A stretch of DNA of 64,000 nt from Verrucomicrobiota bacterium (lineage in GTDB: Bacteria; Verrucomicrobiota; Verrucomicrobiia; Chthoniobacterales; Chthoniobacteraceae): contig JAPLTE010000129.1 in the NCBI GenBank assembly GCA_026398235.1, positions 26,151 to 90,150 on the forward strand, read 5' to 3'. A program made the position numbers and the translations under genes. Below, one piece after another: positions 50,368-59,497 of the stretch (its first letter is position 1; every line of letters starts with the position of its first letter). Below the pieces are notes generated by a model, which was not told the DNA's origin, ran no database searches, and saw only the letters and a list, made by a program, of their open reading frames with translations.

Positions 50368-51279
50368 TCAACGGTTTGTCTTGGGAAGTTTCTGCCGAAG
50401 GGACAGAACCGGTTCGAATAAATCGCCGTATTTGTCCACCCGGTGCAGCACTTCGCCGGACTCGAAGCCGAGGCTTTTCTTGGTCTTCCCTGCCCGCTCC
50501 ACTTCCTCCCAAGTGACCGGGGTGGAAACCGTGGGGCGCTCCTTCGCCCGCAAGGAATAAACGCAAACGGTGGTTTTATGGGAATTGTTCTGGCTCCAAT
50601 CGATGAATACTTTTCCTTGCCTCAAGCTCTTGCTCATTTTCGGCAACACGCATTCGGGATGTTCCTGCGTCATTTGAAGCGCGATCTGATGCGAGAATTC
50701 GGCGGTCTGCTCATAAGTGACCGGGCTATTTAAGGGGATGTAAACCTGCATCCCTTTGGAGCCGGAAGTCTTTGCCAAGGACTCAAGCTTCATCGCTGTG
50801 AGCAACTCCCGCAACCATAGGGCGACGCGGCAACAGGAAATGATGTCCGCAGGCGGACCGGGATCGAGATCGAAAACTATTGCTGTCGGACGATTCTGCG
50901 CTGTCGTGCAATGCAGGAACGTGTGCAATTCCAAGTTGGCCAGGTTGATCACCCATACGAGAGCCGGAAGCGAGTCGATGACGCAATAGTCGATCGGCTC
51001 TGCTTTGCTTTGGCGCGGAGTTTTGGCCGTCCGCAGCCAGGCGGGGCGATGGGAGGGACACTGTTTTTCGTAAAAATGAAGGCCCTCCACGCCGTCGGGA
51101 TAGCGCTTGAGCGTCAACGGCCTGCATTCGAGATGGGGCAACAGAACGGGGGCAATCCGGATGTAGTAGTCGATCACTTGCGCTTTCGTAAAACCAGTCG
51201 CCGGATAGAAAATTTTATCGAGATTGGACAAAGCCACTTTCCGCCCCTCGACCTCCACTTCTGTCTTTTTCGTCGCCAT
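50368..51279 (-). CDS. ligD: LigD polymerase-domain protein (NHEJ primase-polymerase)
   Basis: A 303-residue archaeo-eukaryotic primase-type polymerase. LSNLDKIFYPATGFTKAQVI opens the domain; RPLTLKRYPDGVEG and FYEKQCPSH follow. The catalytic Asp pair is in VFDLDPGPPADI, and GSKGMQVYIPL and KVFIDWSQNN complete the fold. It fills gaps with ribonucleotides at double-strand breaks. It is encoded separately from the ligase part, 96 bp downstream of it, instead of being fused as in Mycobacterium LigD. I chose ATG 51279, after which family sequence starts. Confidence 0.9.
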   Translation of the reverse strand: MATKKTEVEVEGRKVALSNLDKIFYPATGFTKAQVIDYYIRIAPVLLPHLECRPLTLKRYPDGVEGLHFYEKQCPSHRPAWLRTAKTPRQSKAEPIDYCVIDSLPALVWVINLANLELHTFLHCTTAQNRPTAIVFDLDPGPPADIISCCRVALWLRELLTAMKLESLAKTSGSKGMQVYIPLNSPVTYEQTAEFSHQIALQMTQEHPECVLPKMSKSLRQGKVFIDWSQNNSHKTTVCVYSLRAKERPTVSTPVTWEEVERAGKTKKSLGFESGEVLHRVDKYGDLFEPVLSLRQKLPKTNR

Positions 51280-51375
51280 CAGGCACCTGTCCTGATTCGC
51301 CCTTGCCGCTCCATTTGGGCCTACCCTGGGCATTTGTCCTCGCAATGATGGCGACCAAAGGGTGAACCGGCCTTC

Positions 51376-52959
51376 TCAGGCCTTCTCCCGAACGACCTCT
51401 GTGGCGGCCTTGTCCGTCCTGAGCCCCAGAAAAACAGGCTGCCGCAGTTTTCCCTCGCGGGTCCATTCTGTAAACCGCACCTGGCAAACCCGTTCGGGTT
51501 GGATCCATTTGCAGCGCTTCACCTCGGCTGGAGAAAGCCCTTCGTTGCCCGTGGTTCCCCGCAACTGGATGTCTACAAAGGGGCAGGTGGCGGTGCGCAG
51601 CGGCTCAAAATCTCGGAGCATCTTTTCCAGCATCGACTCGGAAAATCCAGTGCCGACTTTTCCCGCAAACCGCAATCGCCCCTGCTCGTAGTACCCGATA
51701 AGCAAGGCTCCGATATGGCTGCGGGTTCCTTTCGGAAAGGTGTAGCCGCCGATCACAAACTCCTGCTCGTTGAGGCATTTCACTTTGATCCATGCCCCGC
51801 TCCGTTTCCCCGGCTCATAGCGGGAATCGGCCCGTTTGGCCACGATCCCCTCCAGCCCATGCGCTTTGATTTGGCTCAAAATCTCCTCGGGGTTGCCGGG
51901 GAGCGCGCCGGAGAATCGCAACGGCGAATCGGTTTTCGGGAGCAGCTCGGCAAGAAGCTTTTTGCGTTCGGACATGGGACGGTCGCGAAAGGAAACGCCG
52001 TCCAGATGCAAGAGGTCGAAAATATAAAAGTACAGCGGCGCGTTCAATGCATCTCCGGTTTGCCTGGCTTGAAGCAGTTGAAACGAGGAGCGACCCTCAG
52101 CGTCGAGGACCACAATTTCCCCGTCGAATACCGCGCTCTCGCAGGAAAGCCGGGCAACGGCGTTCGCTAATTCCGGGAATTGCAACAGCTTGTGGTTACG
52201 GGAATAGAGTACAACCGTTGCGCTGTCCTTCACCGCAATGGCGCGATACCCATCAAACTTTATTTCATAAATCCACCCCGGATGATCTGGAAGCGTCTGG
52301 ACAAGTTTTGCTTTCATCGGTTGAACAAACTCCGGCCGCAGACCTCGACGGACGGGCTTGGGAGAGGTCTCAGACAACGAGAAAGCTTGTTCCTGTGCGA
52401 TCCCTTTCATGGTCCGTCCAGAAAGTGCCGATTCATCGTCTTTCCTGGCGCTTACCGGGCGCACAGAATCGCCGGTCTTTATCAGGAGCCAGTTCTCTTT
52501 CCCGGCTCCTGCTCGGACACGGGTCCGAACCAGTGTCCACTCGCCCCGAAGTTTTTTGCCCTTCAAATGCAGATGCAACTTCCCTGAGGCATACGCTTTC
52601 AGCGGATCATCGCCGGAAACGGTGTATTCGCCCAAATCCCAGACCATGACTGTGCCGCCCCCGTACGCCCCTTTTGGGATCGTCCCTTCAAAGCGTGCAT
52701 AGTCGAGCGGATGATCTTCCACCTGAACCGCGAGATGCTTCTCGCTTTCTCCAAACGGGATTCCTTTGGGCACGGCCCACGACTTTAAAGCGCCACCCAT
52801 TTCCAACCGGAAATCATAATGCAGATGAGATGCCGCGTGCTTTTGAACCACGAACATCCCCGGCGTGGCGCTTGTTTTCTTACTCTGCGGCTCCGCAGGT
52901 TTCGGCTCTGGAGACTTCGTGAAATCCCGCTTGCGCTGGTACTCGGCGAGTTTCTTCAC
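51376..52959 (-). CDS. ligD: LigD-type ATP-dependent DNA ligase with phosphoesterase domain
   Basis: A 527-residue protein. Residues about 35-155 are the 3'-phosphoesterase domain (HLHYDFRLEMGGALKSWAVP, then DYARFEGTIPKGAYGGG) with its His/Asp metal residues. The ligase core follows, with the adenylated Lys at about 234 (YEIKFDGYRAIAV), then FDGEIVVLD, GLEGIVAKR and the OB-fold end WIKVKCLNEQEFVIGGYT. It seals breaks held by Ku. Its ATG overlaps the Ku stop by four bases (52956-52959), so the pair is translated together. Confidence 0.93.
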   Translation of the reverse strand: MKKLAEYQRKRDFTKSPEPKPAEPQSKKTSATPGMFVVQKHAASHLHYDFRLEMGGALKSWAVPKGIPFGESEKHLAVQVEDHPLDYARFEGTIPKGAYGGGTVMVWDLGEYTVSGDDPLKAYASGKLHLHLKGKKLRGEWTLVRTRVRAGAGKENWLLIKTGDSVRPVSARKDDESALSGRTMKGIAQEQAFSLSETSPKPVRRGLRPEFVQPMKAKLVQTLPDHPGWIYEIKFDGYRAIAVKDSATVVLYSRNHKLLQFPELANAVARLSCESAVFDGEIVVLDAEGRSSFQLLQARQTGDALNAPLYFYIFDLLHLDGVSFRDRPMSERKKLLAELLPKTDSPLRFSGALPGNPEEILSQIKAHGLEGIVAKRADSRYEPGKRSGAWIKVKCLNEQEFVIGGYTFPKGTRSHIGALLIGYYEQGRLRFAGKVGTGFSESMLEKMLRDFEPLRTATCPFVDIQLRGTTGNEGLSPAEVKRCKWIQPERVCQVRFTEWTREGKLRQPVFLGLRTDKAATEVVREKA

Positions 52960-53813
52960 GCAGCCCGCCTCTTTTTCCTGGCTGGTGCGCCGCCTGTTTG
53001 TTTCCGCTCTTTGGCGGATTTTGCCGCCGCTTTTTTCTTCGCCTCGGTCTGCGCCAGGCTTTCCTGCAACACGGAGACGAGGTCAATCACCTTGCCTGGT
53101 TTGGGCTTCGGCCTGGGTTTCCCCGGCAACTCTCCTCCGTGCTCGATTTTTTCCTCGATCAACTTGTGAACGGCTTCCCGGTAATCGTCTTTATAGCGGG
53201 TCGGATCCCATTCGCTACTCATTCCGCTAATGAGCGCCTTCGCCATTTCAACCTCCCGTTTTCCAATCTCCCGCACCTCGGGAATTTTCCATTCGGAAGC
53301 ATCCACCAACTCGGCGGCGAAGTGCATCAATTCCAGCACCAATCCCCGCGCGGCCGGTTTAACCGAGGCAAGGTGCTCACGGGTTTTGATGACCACTTTG
53401 GCAATGCCGATCTTACCGGAATCCCTGAGCGCATCATGCAGCAGGGCATAGGCGCGTTCGCCTCCTTTCTCAGGAATCATGTAATACGGTTTGCTGAAGA
53501 ACATCGGGTCCACCTGTTCCAGCGGCACAAAATCGCTAATATCGATCGTCCGGGTCGCTTCGATGTCCACCCGTGCAAAGTCTTCCTCCTTGAGGACGAC
53601 ATACTTCCCCTTTTCATATTCGTACCCTTTAACGATCTGCTCCCACGGCACCTCCTGGCCGTCTGCCTCGGCGACTCGCTTGTAATTGACAGGGCTTAAA
53701 TCGCTCGCCCGCAAAAGGTGGAAGCGCAACTCCTCGGTCCGGGTCGCCGGGAAAAGCGCTATCGGGATGTTGACGAGTCCAAAAGAGATGGACCCTTTCC
53801 AAATCGCTCTCAC
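52956..53813 (-). CDS. ku: Bacterial Ku protein
   Basis: A 285-residue Ku. The family opening RAIWKGSISFGLVNIPIALF is clear, as are EDFARVDIEATRTIDISDFV and the dimer/DNA-ring region. A basic Lys/Arg/Ala-rich tail (AKKKAAAKSAKERKQTGG) is typical of bacterial Ku and promotes DNA binding. The homodimer threads DNA ends and recruits LigD. It is the first gene of ku-ligD(lig)-ligD(pol). No stress promoter was identified. Confidence 0.95.
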   Translation of the reverse strand: MRAIWKGSISFGLVNIPIALFPATRTEELRFHLLRASDLSPVNYKRVAEADGQEVPWEQIVKGYEYEKGKYVVLKEEDFARVDIEATRTIDISDFVPLEQVDPMFFSKPYYMIPEKGGERAYALLHDALRDSGKIGIAKVVIKTREHLASVKPAARGLVLELMHFAAELVDASEWKIPEVREIGKREVEMAKALISGMSSEWDPTRYKDDYREAVHKLIEEKIEHGGELPGKPRPKPKPGKVIDLVSVLQESLAQTEAKKKAAAKSAKERKQTGGAPARKKRRAA

Positions 53814-53870
53814 TCAGATAAATCGCGTGTCTGCGCCCACCTGAGCTTGGCGCTGGAAAGTGCGCTGCTT

Positions 53871-53909
53871 TAAAAAAGAAAAATCCGTGCCGTTGTGGAC
53901 GGCACGGAT
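53871..53909 (-). terminator. Intrinsic terminator of the general stress gene
   Basis: An 11-bp perfect stem (ATCCGTGCCGT at 53883-53893 with 53899-53909) followed on the minus strand by two T runs (complement of 53871-53882). It begins 19 bp after the stop of the gene at 53928. Confidence 0.88.
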
Positions 53910-53927
53910 CAACCTTGAAGCAGTTGG

Positions 53928-54470
53928 TTATTGTTTTCTTTCCGGATGCTCTTCAGGTACGGCTGCTTCCGAAGCGGTCGAGATATCCTGCGCGTTGCAT
54001 TCCCGCAGCACGGCTGTCGCGCGGTCCACTCCGCCGGAATCTTCCGTGTGAACGGAGACGAGGATGTTGCCTTCCTTGATTTTGGACTCATAACGGCGGG
54101 CCTCAAATTCCGGCATGCCCATTCCGACGAGTGCGCCAACGATTCCCCCCAACGCGGTGCCGACAGCGGCTCCGCTCAAGGCGGCCATGATGGGTCCTGC
54201 GGCGATAAATGGCCCGAGGCCGGGGATGGCAAGAGTCCCGATCCCGGCGAGCCAGCCCAGGATGCCCCCCGCGACAAAACCGGTGGTCCCGCCCGTTGTG
54301 GCTCCTTCAGGGGCTTTGGTCTCGTGTTCAATGGCGAAGTCTTTGCTGCCCGATGTGTCCGAAAAGAGCATCGAAATGTCATTGGGGTAGAAACCGACGC
54401 TTTTTAGACGCTCGACCACCGTCTCGGCCTGCTGCCGGTTATTGAGAATTGCAAATACAGATTTCTTCAT
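53928..54470 (-). CDS. YflT-like general stress protein with glycine-zipper segment
   Basis: A 180-residue protein. Residues 1-60 resemble the general stress YflT domain (VFAILNNRQQAETVVERLKS, then VGFYPNDISMLF). Residues 70-125 form a Gly/Ala-rich hydrophobic stretch (AGGILGWLAGIGTLAIPGLG, MAALSGAAVGTALGGIVGAL) like a glycine zipper that may insert into membrane. The end (EGNILVSVHTEDSGGVDRAT) repeats the nucleotide-binding-like pattern of stress proteins. It sits six bases after the BON gene stop in the same orientation, so they are co-expressed. Confidence 0.75.
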   Translation of the reverse strand: MKKSVFAILNNRQQAETVVERLKSVGFYPNDISMLFSDTSGSKDFAIEHETKAPEGATTGGTTGFVAGGILGWLAGIGTLAIPGLGPFIAAGPIMAALSGAAVGTALGGIVGALVGMGMPEFEARRYESKIKEGNILVSVHTEDSGGVDRATAVLRECNAQDISTASEAAVPEEHPERKQ

Positions 54471-54476
54471 AATGGA

Positions 54477-54836
54477 TTAATGCGATTTCTTGATTTCCAG
54501 TTTGTTGGTTACTTTTCCCGGGCCGGCGATCTTCTCTGCGATCGAAGCGATCGCAGTCTTTTCCTGTTCCGAATGAACGGGGCCGCGGAGGGTCACCTTT
54601 CCGTCGACTGTGATCACCTTGACGTTTTTTGCCATGGCAGAGAGCGAGTCGTTCTTAACCATCTCGCGACGAATATTTTTGGTCATATCGCGATCTGAAG
54701 CTGAGCCGCCTTGCTGTTCCGCAGTGACCTGCTCTGTGGCATTTTTTTTGGTATTGTCCGGCTTGGTGGACTGCTGATCTTGCGGTTGCGCAATCGCAGT
54801 CGAGGCAAGCAGCAGGACGCTTAGGATGTTTTTCAT
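54477..54836 (-). CDS. Exported BON-domain protein
   Basis: A 119-residue protein. Signal peptide MKNILSVLLLASTAIAQ, a Gln/Lys-rich linker, then one BON domain from about 50 (MTKNIRREMVKNDSLSAMAK, then VKVITVDGKVTLRGPVHSEQ and VTNKLEIKK). BON domains bind phospholipid and stabilise the outer membrane under osmotic stress (OsmY type). I chose ATG 54836, where the signal peptide starts; the longer open frame back to 55028 overlaps csbD. Confidence 0.85.
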   Translation of the reverse strand: MKNILSVLLLASTAIAQPQDQQSTKPDNTKKNATEQVTAEQQGGSASDRDMTKNIRREMVKNDSLSAMAKNVKVITVDGKVTLRGPVHSEQEKTAIASIAEKIAGPGKVTNKLEIKKSH

Positions 54837-54960
54837 GACATAGATAATACGGACCTCATGCTTTATACGGCTGTAGTCATCCACGGCTTCGGGGAATCCA
54901 GCAGGATCGGCAGCGGAGAGCGCTGAGGCCATGCGCCTCCCGGAAAGCGAAATTGCTATT

Positions 54961-55146
54961 ATGAACAAGCTTACATTCAAAGGCCAATGGAATGAAATCA
55001 AGGGGAAGCTCAAGCAGAGATTTGGCAACCTTACCGACGATGACCTCGCCTATTCCGAAGGCCACGATGAAGAGTTGTTGGGGCGTTTGCAAAAGAAACT
55101 AGGCATGAGCCAGGACGAATTGCGCAAACTGATCGCAGACCTCTAA
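54961..55146 (+). CDS. csbD: CsbD family stress protein
   Basis: A 61-residue protein. [20 protein letters not shown], then [20 protein letters not shown] is the complete CsbD signature. The family is small, soluble, highly abundant under general stress, and of unknown mechanism. It lies divergently from the BON gene (124 bp between starts) and 13 bp upstream of a DUF1328 gene, a pairing common in stress clusters. Confidence 0.92.
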   Translation: MNKLTFKGQWNEIKGKLKQRFGNLTDDDLAYSEGHDEELLGRLQKKLGMSQDELRKLIADL

Positions 55147-55159
55147 AAATCCCAAAGTT

Positions 55160-55324
55160 ATGTTACACTACGCTATTGTTTTTTTAATTATCGCCATTAT
55201 CGCGGCCGTATTTGGTTTCGGAGGAATCGCGGGAACCGCCTCGTGGATCGCCCAGGTTCTTTTCGTGGTTTTTCTGATCCTGTTTCTCGTCTCTTTCCTC
55301 ACCGGGCGCAGACCCAAGGTTTAA
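55160..55324 (+). CDS. DUF1328 (YtjA-like) small membrane protein
   Basis: A 54-residue protein. It opens [20 protein letters not shown], followed by a second helix ([20 protein letters not shown]) and a basic end [15 protein letters not shown] between the two helices is the family hallmark. Two-pass inner-membrane protein linked to stress. It is transcribed with csbD and converges on the dehydrogenase gene six bases away. Confidence 0.9.
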   Translation: MLHYAIVFLIIAIIAAVFGFGGIAGTASWIAQVLFVVFLILFLVSFLTGRRPKV

Positions 55325-55330
55325 AGGGGA

Positions 55331-58300
55331 TCAGGCACGACGGCGGGGTTTGAAAACCCAGGCCAGCAGGCCCGCAGCGGCAAGCGTGAATGCGGCCGCA
55401 GCGAGGGCTGAAATGGGCTTCGGGTCTTGGGGGGAGTGGCACTCCGGGTAAGATTGCGTGGGGGTTTTTCTCAACGCCATCTGAAGGACTTGCGCCAAGT
55501 GCAGCCCTTTTCGGTCTGTGGACCCCTCGATTTGTTCGCGGCAACTAAACCCGTCGGCCACTATCACGGTTTGCTTGTCCGCGTTGCGTACTGCCGGGAA
55601 GAGCACGCGATCTCCGCATCGCACCGAAATGTCGTAATTTTCTTGCTCAAACCCAAACGAACCCGCCATGCCGCAGCACCCTGTTTCGGGCGCCTCCACG
55701 GACATGCCCAATTTTTCGAGAATCGCTTTCTCATCGGTCATTTTCGCAACGGCTTTGTGATGGCAGTGGCCATGTAACACCGCTTTCCTTTCGAGCTTCG
55801 GAATCTGGAAATCCGCGGCTTGCTTGTTGAGAAACTCTGAAAGCAACCAGGTCTGGCGGCTCAACCGCTGGGCATCTTCGTCGTTGGGAAAGAGATTGAT
55901 CAATTCATCCCGGAAAACCGCAACACAACTCGGCTCCAGCCCGACCACCGGAGTGCCGGCGCGAATCTCTTCCCTCAGGGCATCCAGGATCTGGCGCAGG
56001 CTCCGTTTGGCCAGGGTTAACATGCCCCAGTCATACAAAGGGCGCCCACAGCACAGCGGTTTTTGCGGCACCACCACTTGGAACCGGGCTGCTTCGAGAA
56101 CCTCCACAGCGGCTTTTGCGGTCTCCGGCAGAAAATGGTTGTTGAAGGTATCCGCCCACAAGATCACACGAGGCTGCCCGAGATTGCGCAAGCCGCGGGC
56201 GTGGAACCAGGTCTTGAATGTCTCTTTCGCAAAGAGAGGCATTTTGCGTTGCGGTGCAATACCGCCCAACTGCTTGACTGCCGTGGCGAACGGTTCCGTT
56301 TGCGTAAAAAAATTGACCACTCCGGGCAGGAGAGAGGCAAGGCGCGCCCACCAATAAATCAGCCCCATGGAATAGGCCGCTCTCGGGCGCAGCCTGCCTG
56401 CGTAATAGTGGGAAAGGAATTCGGCTTTATAGGTGGCCATGTCCACGTGCAGGGGACAGTCGCTCTTGCACCCTTTACAGGCGAGGCAAAGATCAAGGGC
56501 GCGCTTCACGCTTTCATCCTTCCAGCCGTGTTTGCCGATCGTCTCACCTCGAAACATCTCGAATAACAAATGGGCGCGGCCCCGGGTGGTATCGAGTTCT
56601 TCGCGGGTGACCATGAAACTGGGGCACATCGTGCCGCCATCGAGGCGACGACAGGTGCCGACACCGACACACCGCAATGCCGCCTTGGCCATGCTGCCTG
56701 CGTCCTGGGGAAACTGGAAATGCGTGTCCGGATTCCACGGATTATAATTCGCCCCGAGCCGCAGATTGGAGAGGATGGGAGAGGGGTCGGAGACCTTGCC
56801 GGGGTTCATTTTGTTTTGGGGATCCCAGATCGCCTTGAACTCGCGGAAGGCCTCAATCAATTCTTCCCCGAACATTTTGGGCAGCAGTTCGGCACGCGCT
56901 TGCCCGTCGCCGTGCTCGCCGGAAAGCGATCCGCCATAACGGATCACGAGATCCGCCGCTTCCTCCACAAAAGCACGGTATTTTTTTAGGCCCGCATCGG
57001 TCTCCACATCGAAGGGAATCCGGCAATGAATGCAGCCTTGGCCAAAGTGCCCGTAGATGGACGGAGTATAGCCAAACTTGTCAAAGAGGGCGCGCAAATC
57101 CCGCAGGTAAGGCCCGACTTTTTCGGGCGGCACCGCGGAGTCTTCCCATCCCGGCCAGGCGGACGGTTCGCCGGGCACGAAGGCTGTCGCGCCGAGACCA
57201 CTTTCGCGGACTTCCCACAGTTTCCGCTCTTCGTCTGGATTGGTAAAGAGCTTCATGGAGGGCGGGTTGGGTTTTCCTTGCAGGGCCTCCATGAGATTGC
57301 GGGCTTTCTGCTCGGCTTCCTCCCGCGTATCGCCGCCGAATTCCACCAGCAACCATCCCTTGCCTTCCGGCAGAAGCGTGATGTCTTCGGGATGAATGCC
57401 CGTCTTCTTCATGTAGGAGATCAGCAGATCATCAATCCCCTCCAACCCGATGGGCCGGTGTTGCATGACTTCGGGGCAATGGTCGCCCGCGCTGTAAACA
57501 TCCGGGTAGCCGAGGACAACCAGTGCGCGTGCGCCCGGGTTGTGAATCAAATTCAGGGTTGCCTCCAGGATGGTGACGCACGTTCCCTCGCTGCCCACAA
57601 GCGCCCGGGCCAGATTGAAGCCGTTCTCCGGGAGCAACTGCGGGAGGTTATAGCCGGAGACGCGACGCGGGATGTTTGGGAATTTTTCGCGGATCAGATC
57701 GGCATAACGATCGCGCAACGCCCGCAGATCGCTGTAAATCTGCCCCCGCCTGCCCCCTTCGCCAATGATTTGCTCGAGTTCGGCTTCGCTCGTCGGCCCC
57801 ACCGTCATGCGCAGCCCGTCGTAGGTGAGGATCTCCAGCGCCTCGGTATTGTCGGCGACGCGAGCGCCGGTGCCCTCGAAGGCTGCCATCACCGAATGCA
57901 CGCCGCAGGAGTCATTGCCGAGCATCCCACCAAGGGTGCAATGGGAATGCGTGGACGGATCGGGCCCGAAGGTAAGCCCGTGCTGCATTGCGGCGTCGCG
58001 CAGCACGTCGAGGATGCAGCCCGGCTGCACCCGGGCAAGTCGCCGCTCCGCATCGATGGCGATCACCTGGTTGTAGTACTTGGAATTATCAATGATGACT
58101 GCGGTGTTGCAGCATTGACCCGCGAGACTGGTGCCGCAGCCGCGCGAAGTGATCGGCGCACCGTACGCGTGGCAAATTCGCACGGTCTCGATGACATCCT
58201 GCTTGCTCCTCGGAATGACCACGCCGATGGGCGTCTGCCGGTAATTGGAACCATCCGTGGCGTACAAGGCCTGGTCGCCGGGTTCAAAGCGCACCTCGCC

Positions 58301-58399
58301 CTCGATCCGACCCGCAAGGGCGCTGGGCAATGGAAGTTCCGGTAAAGGGGGACGTAGAGTAACGGGGAGTGCGGGCGCGGCAACGGTTTGAGGACTCAT
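55331..58399 (-). CDS. FAD-linked oxidase / Fe-S dehydrogenase with C-terminal membrane helix
   Basis: A 1022-residue flavoprotein of the YdiJ/D-2-hydroxyacid dehydrogenase type. The FAD_binding_4 part contains QTPIGVVIPRSKQDVIETV, TSRGCGTSLAGQC and the LGGMLGNDSCGVHS loop. An FAD-oxidase C domain follows. Then come two ferredoxin-like clusters (CVGVGTCRRLDGGTMCPS, and CLACKGCKSDCPLHVDM) and two CCG domains (CCGRPLYDWG and TGCCGMAGSFGFE). The last 28 residues form a membrane helix (ISALAAAAFTLAAAGLLAWV) with a basic end, unusual for the family. It oxidises a 2-hydroxyacid such as lactate or 2-hydroxyglutarate and passes electrons on. It is the last gene of a four-gene operon. Confidence 0.88.
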   Translation of the reverse strand: MSPQTVAAPALPVTLRPPLPELPLPSALAGRIEGEVRFEPGDQALYATDGSNYRQTPIGVVIPRSKQDVIETVRICHAYGAPITSRGCGTSLAGQCCNTAVIIDNSKYYNQVIAIDAERRLARVQPGCILDVLRDAAMQHGLTFGPDPSTHSHCTLGGMLGNDSCGVHSVMAAFEGTGARVADNTEALEILTYDGLRMTVGPTSEAELEQIIGEGGRRGQIYSDLRALRDRYADLIREKFPNIPRRVSGYNLPQLLPENGFNLARALVGSEGTCVTILEATLNLIHNPGARALVVLGYPDVYSAGDHCPEVMQHRPIGLEGIDDLLISYMKKTGIHPEDITLLPEGKGWLLVEFGGDTREEAEQKARNLMEALQGKPNPPSMKLFTNPDEERKLWEVRESGLGATAFVPGEPSAWPGWEDSAVPPEKVGPYLRDLRALFDKFGYTPSIYGHFGQGCIHCRIPFDVETDAGLKKYRAFVEEAADLVIRYGGSLSGEHGDGQARAELLPKMFGEELIEAFREFKAIWDPQNKMNPGKVSDPSPILSNLRLGANYNPWNPDTHFQFPQDAGSMAKAALRCVGVGTCRRLDGGTMCPSFMVTREELDTTRGRAHLLFEMFRGETIGKHGWKDESVKRALDLCLACKGCKSDCPLHVDMATYKAEFLSHYYAGRLRPRAAYSMGLIYWWARLASLLPGVVNFFTQTEPFATAVKQLGGIAPQRKMPLFAKETFKTWFHARGLRNLGQPRVILWADTFNNHFLPETAKAAVEVLEAARFQVVVPQKPLCCGRPLYDWGMLTLAKRSLRQILDALREEIRAGTPVVGLEPSCVAVFRDELINLFPNDEDAQRLSRQTWLLSEFLNKQAADFQIPKLERKAVLHGHCHHKAVAKMTDEKAILEKLGMSVEAPETGCCGMAGSFGFEQENYDISVRCGDRVLFPAVRNADKQTVIVADGFSCREQIEGSTDRKGLHLAQVLQMALRKTPTQSYPECHSPQDPKPISALAAAAFTLAAAGLLAWVFKPRRRA

Positions 58400-58411
58400 A
58401 AGTGTAGCTGG

Positions 58412-59497
58412 TTAAAAACTTTGGCGGAACGGTTCTGCCGCCTCGGGCCGGAAGGCTATCCCAAGGCCCGGTGCGGAAAAGTTGGGAGCAAGTTCACCGT
58501 GGACCGGTTCGGGCACGCCATCGAAAAAGAGGCGCTCGATGCGTACGTGGTCGTGAAAATATTCGGCGTGGCGTACGGCAGGCAGCGCGCAGCAGGGATG
58601 GAGATGCAGCAGCGGCGCACAATGGGCGGAGAGCGGCAAATGAAAGGCTTCGCACAGCGCGCCAACTTTGAGGAATCCAGTGATGCCGCAGCAGCGCGTG
58701 GCATCAGCCATTACGACATCGACGCCGTCCATCATCTCGCGGAATGAACTCAGCCCGTACCCGTATTCTCCATCTGCGAGTTCCATCCGCGCCGGGCCGT
58801 GTTCCCGCAGCCAGCGCATTCCGGCGCGATCTTCGGGCGCCAACGGCTGTTCCATCCAGCGGACGTCGCATTCCCCGGCAAAGAGCTTCATATAGTAAAG
58901 CGCCTGTTTGCGGCTGTACGCGCTGTTTGCGTCCACAAACAACTCGACATTATTTCCAACGGCCTCCCGAGCGGCATGCACCCGCTGGAGGTCGAGACCC
59001 GGGTGGCGGCCCACCTTCATTTTGACGCGGGTGAGCCCTTGCTCCGCCCAGCCGCCCAACTGCCTTTGGAGTTGCTCTTTGCTATAGGATGTAAACCCGC
59101 CGCTGCCGTAGATCGGGAGCGTTTTGCGGCACGCGCCCAGCAACGAGACCAGCGGGAGCGAACACAGTTTGGCTTTCAAATCCCACAACGCGTTATCCAC
59201 GGCGGAAATCGCCATTGCCCCCGGTCCTTTGCATCCCAGGTTGCGTACTAGCGCGATCATTTTGCCCCAAGCTTCCGGGATGTGCATCGGGTCCATGCCC
59301 AGCACGGCGGGAGCGAGCAAATCCTGGATCAATCTTGCCGTCCCGGTGTCCGCATAGGTATAGCCAATACCTGTCGTGGTGCCGCTGCGGGCTTGGACCA
59401 GAACCAACGTCGTCTGGTCCCAGCACAAGGTGCCGTCCGACTCTGGAGCATCGGTCGGCACCGTGTATGCGGCGACTCGGAGTTCCTCGATTTTCAT
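58412..59497 (-). CDS. Mandelate racemase / muconate lactonizing enzyme family protein
   Basis: A 361-residue enolase-superfamily enzyme. The KxK catalytic lysines appear in TRVKMKVGRHPG (about 162-166), metal ligands in FVDANSAYS, RWMEQPLAPED and a third acid near ADGEYGYGLSS, and general base region VVMADATRCCGITGFLK. This layout fits acid-sugar dehydratases. The product, a 2-keto-3-deoxy acid, could feed the neighbouring enzymes, but the substrate is not fixed. Its ATG overlaps the TPP-enzyme stop by four bases (59494-59497), showing tight coupling. Confidence 0.85.
   Translation of the reverse strand: MKIEELRVAAYTVPTDAPESDGTLCWDQTTLVLVQARSGTTTGIGYTYADTGTARLIQDLLAPAVLGMDPMHIPEAWGKMIALVRNLGCKGPGAMAISAVDNALWDLKAKLCSLPLVSLLGACRKTLPIYGSGGFTSYSKEQLQRQLGGWAEQGLTRVKMKVGRHPGLDLQRVHAAREAVGNNVELFVDANSAYSRKQALYYMKLFAGECDVRWMEQPLAPEDRAGMRWLREHGPARMELADGEYGYGLSSFREMMDGVDVVMADATRCCGITGFLKVGALCEAFHLPLSAHCAPLLHLHPCCALPAVRHAEYFHDHVRIERLFFDGVPEPVHGELAPNFSAPGLGIAFRPEAAEPFRQSF

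Noticed and set aside
57026..58345. Plus-strand 439-codon open frame opposite the FAD/Fe-S dehydrogenase
   Set aside because: Antisense to the well-supported FAD-binding region; composition is that of a shadow frame.
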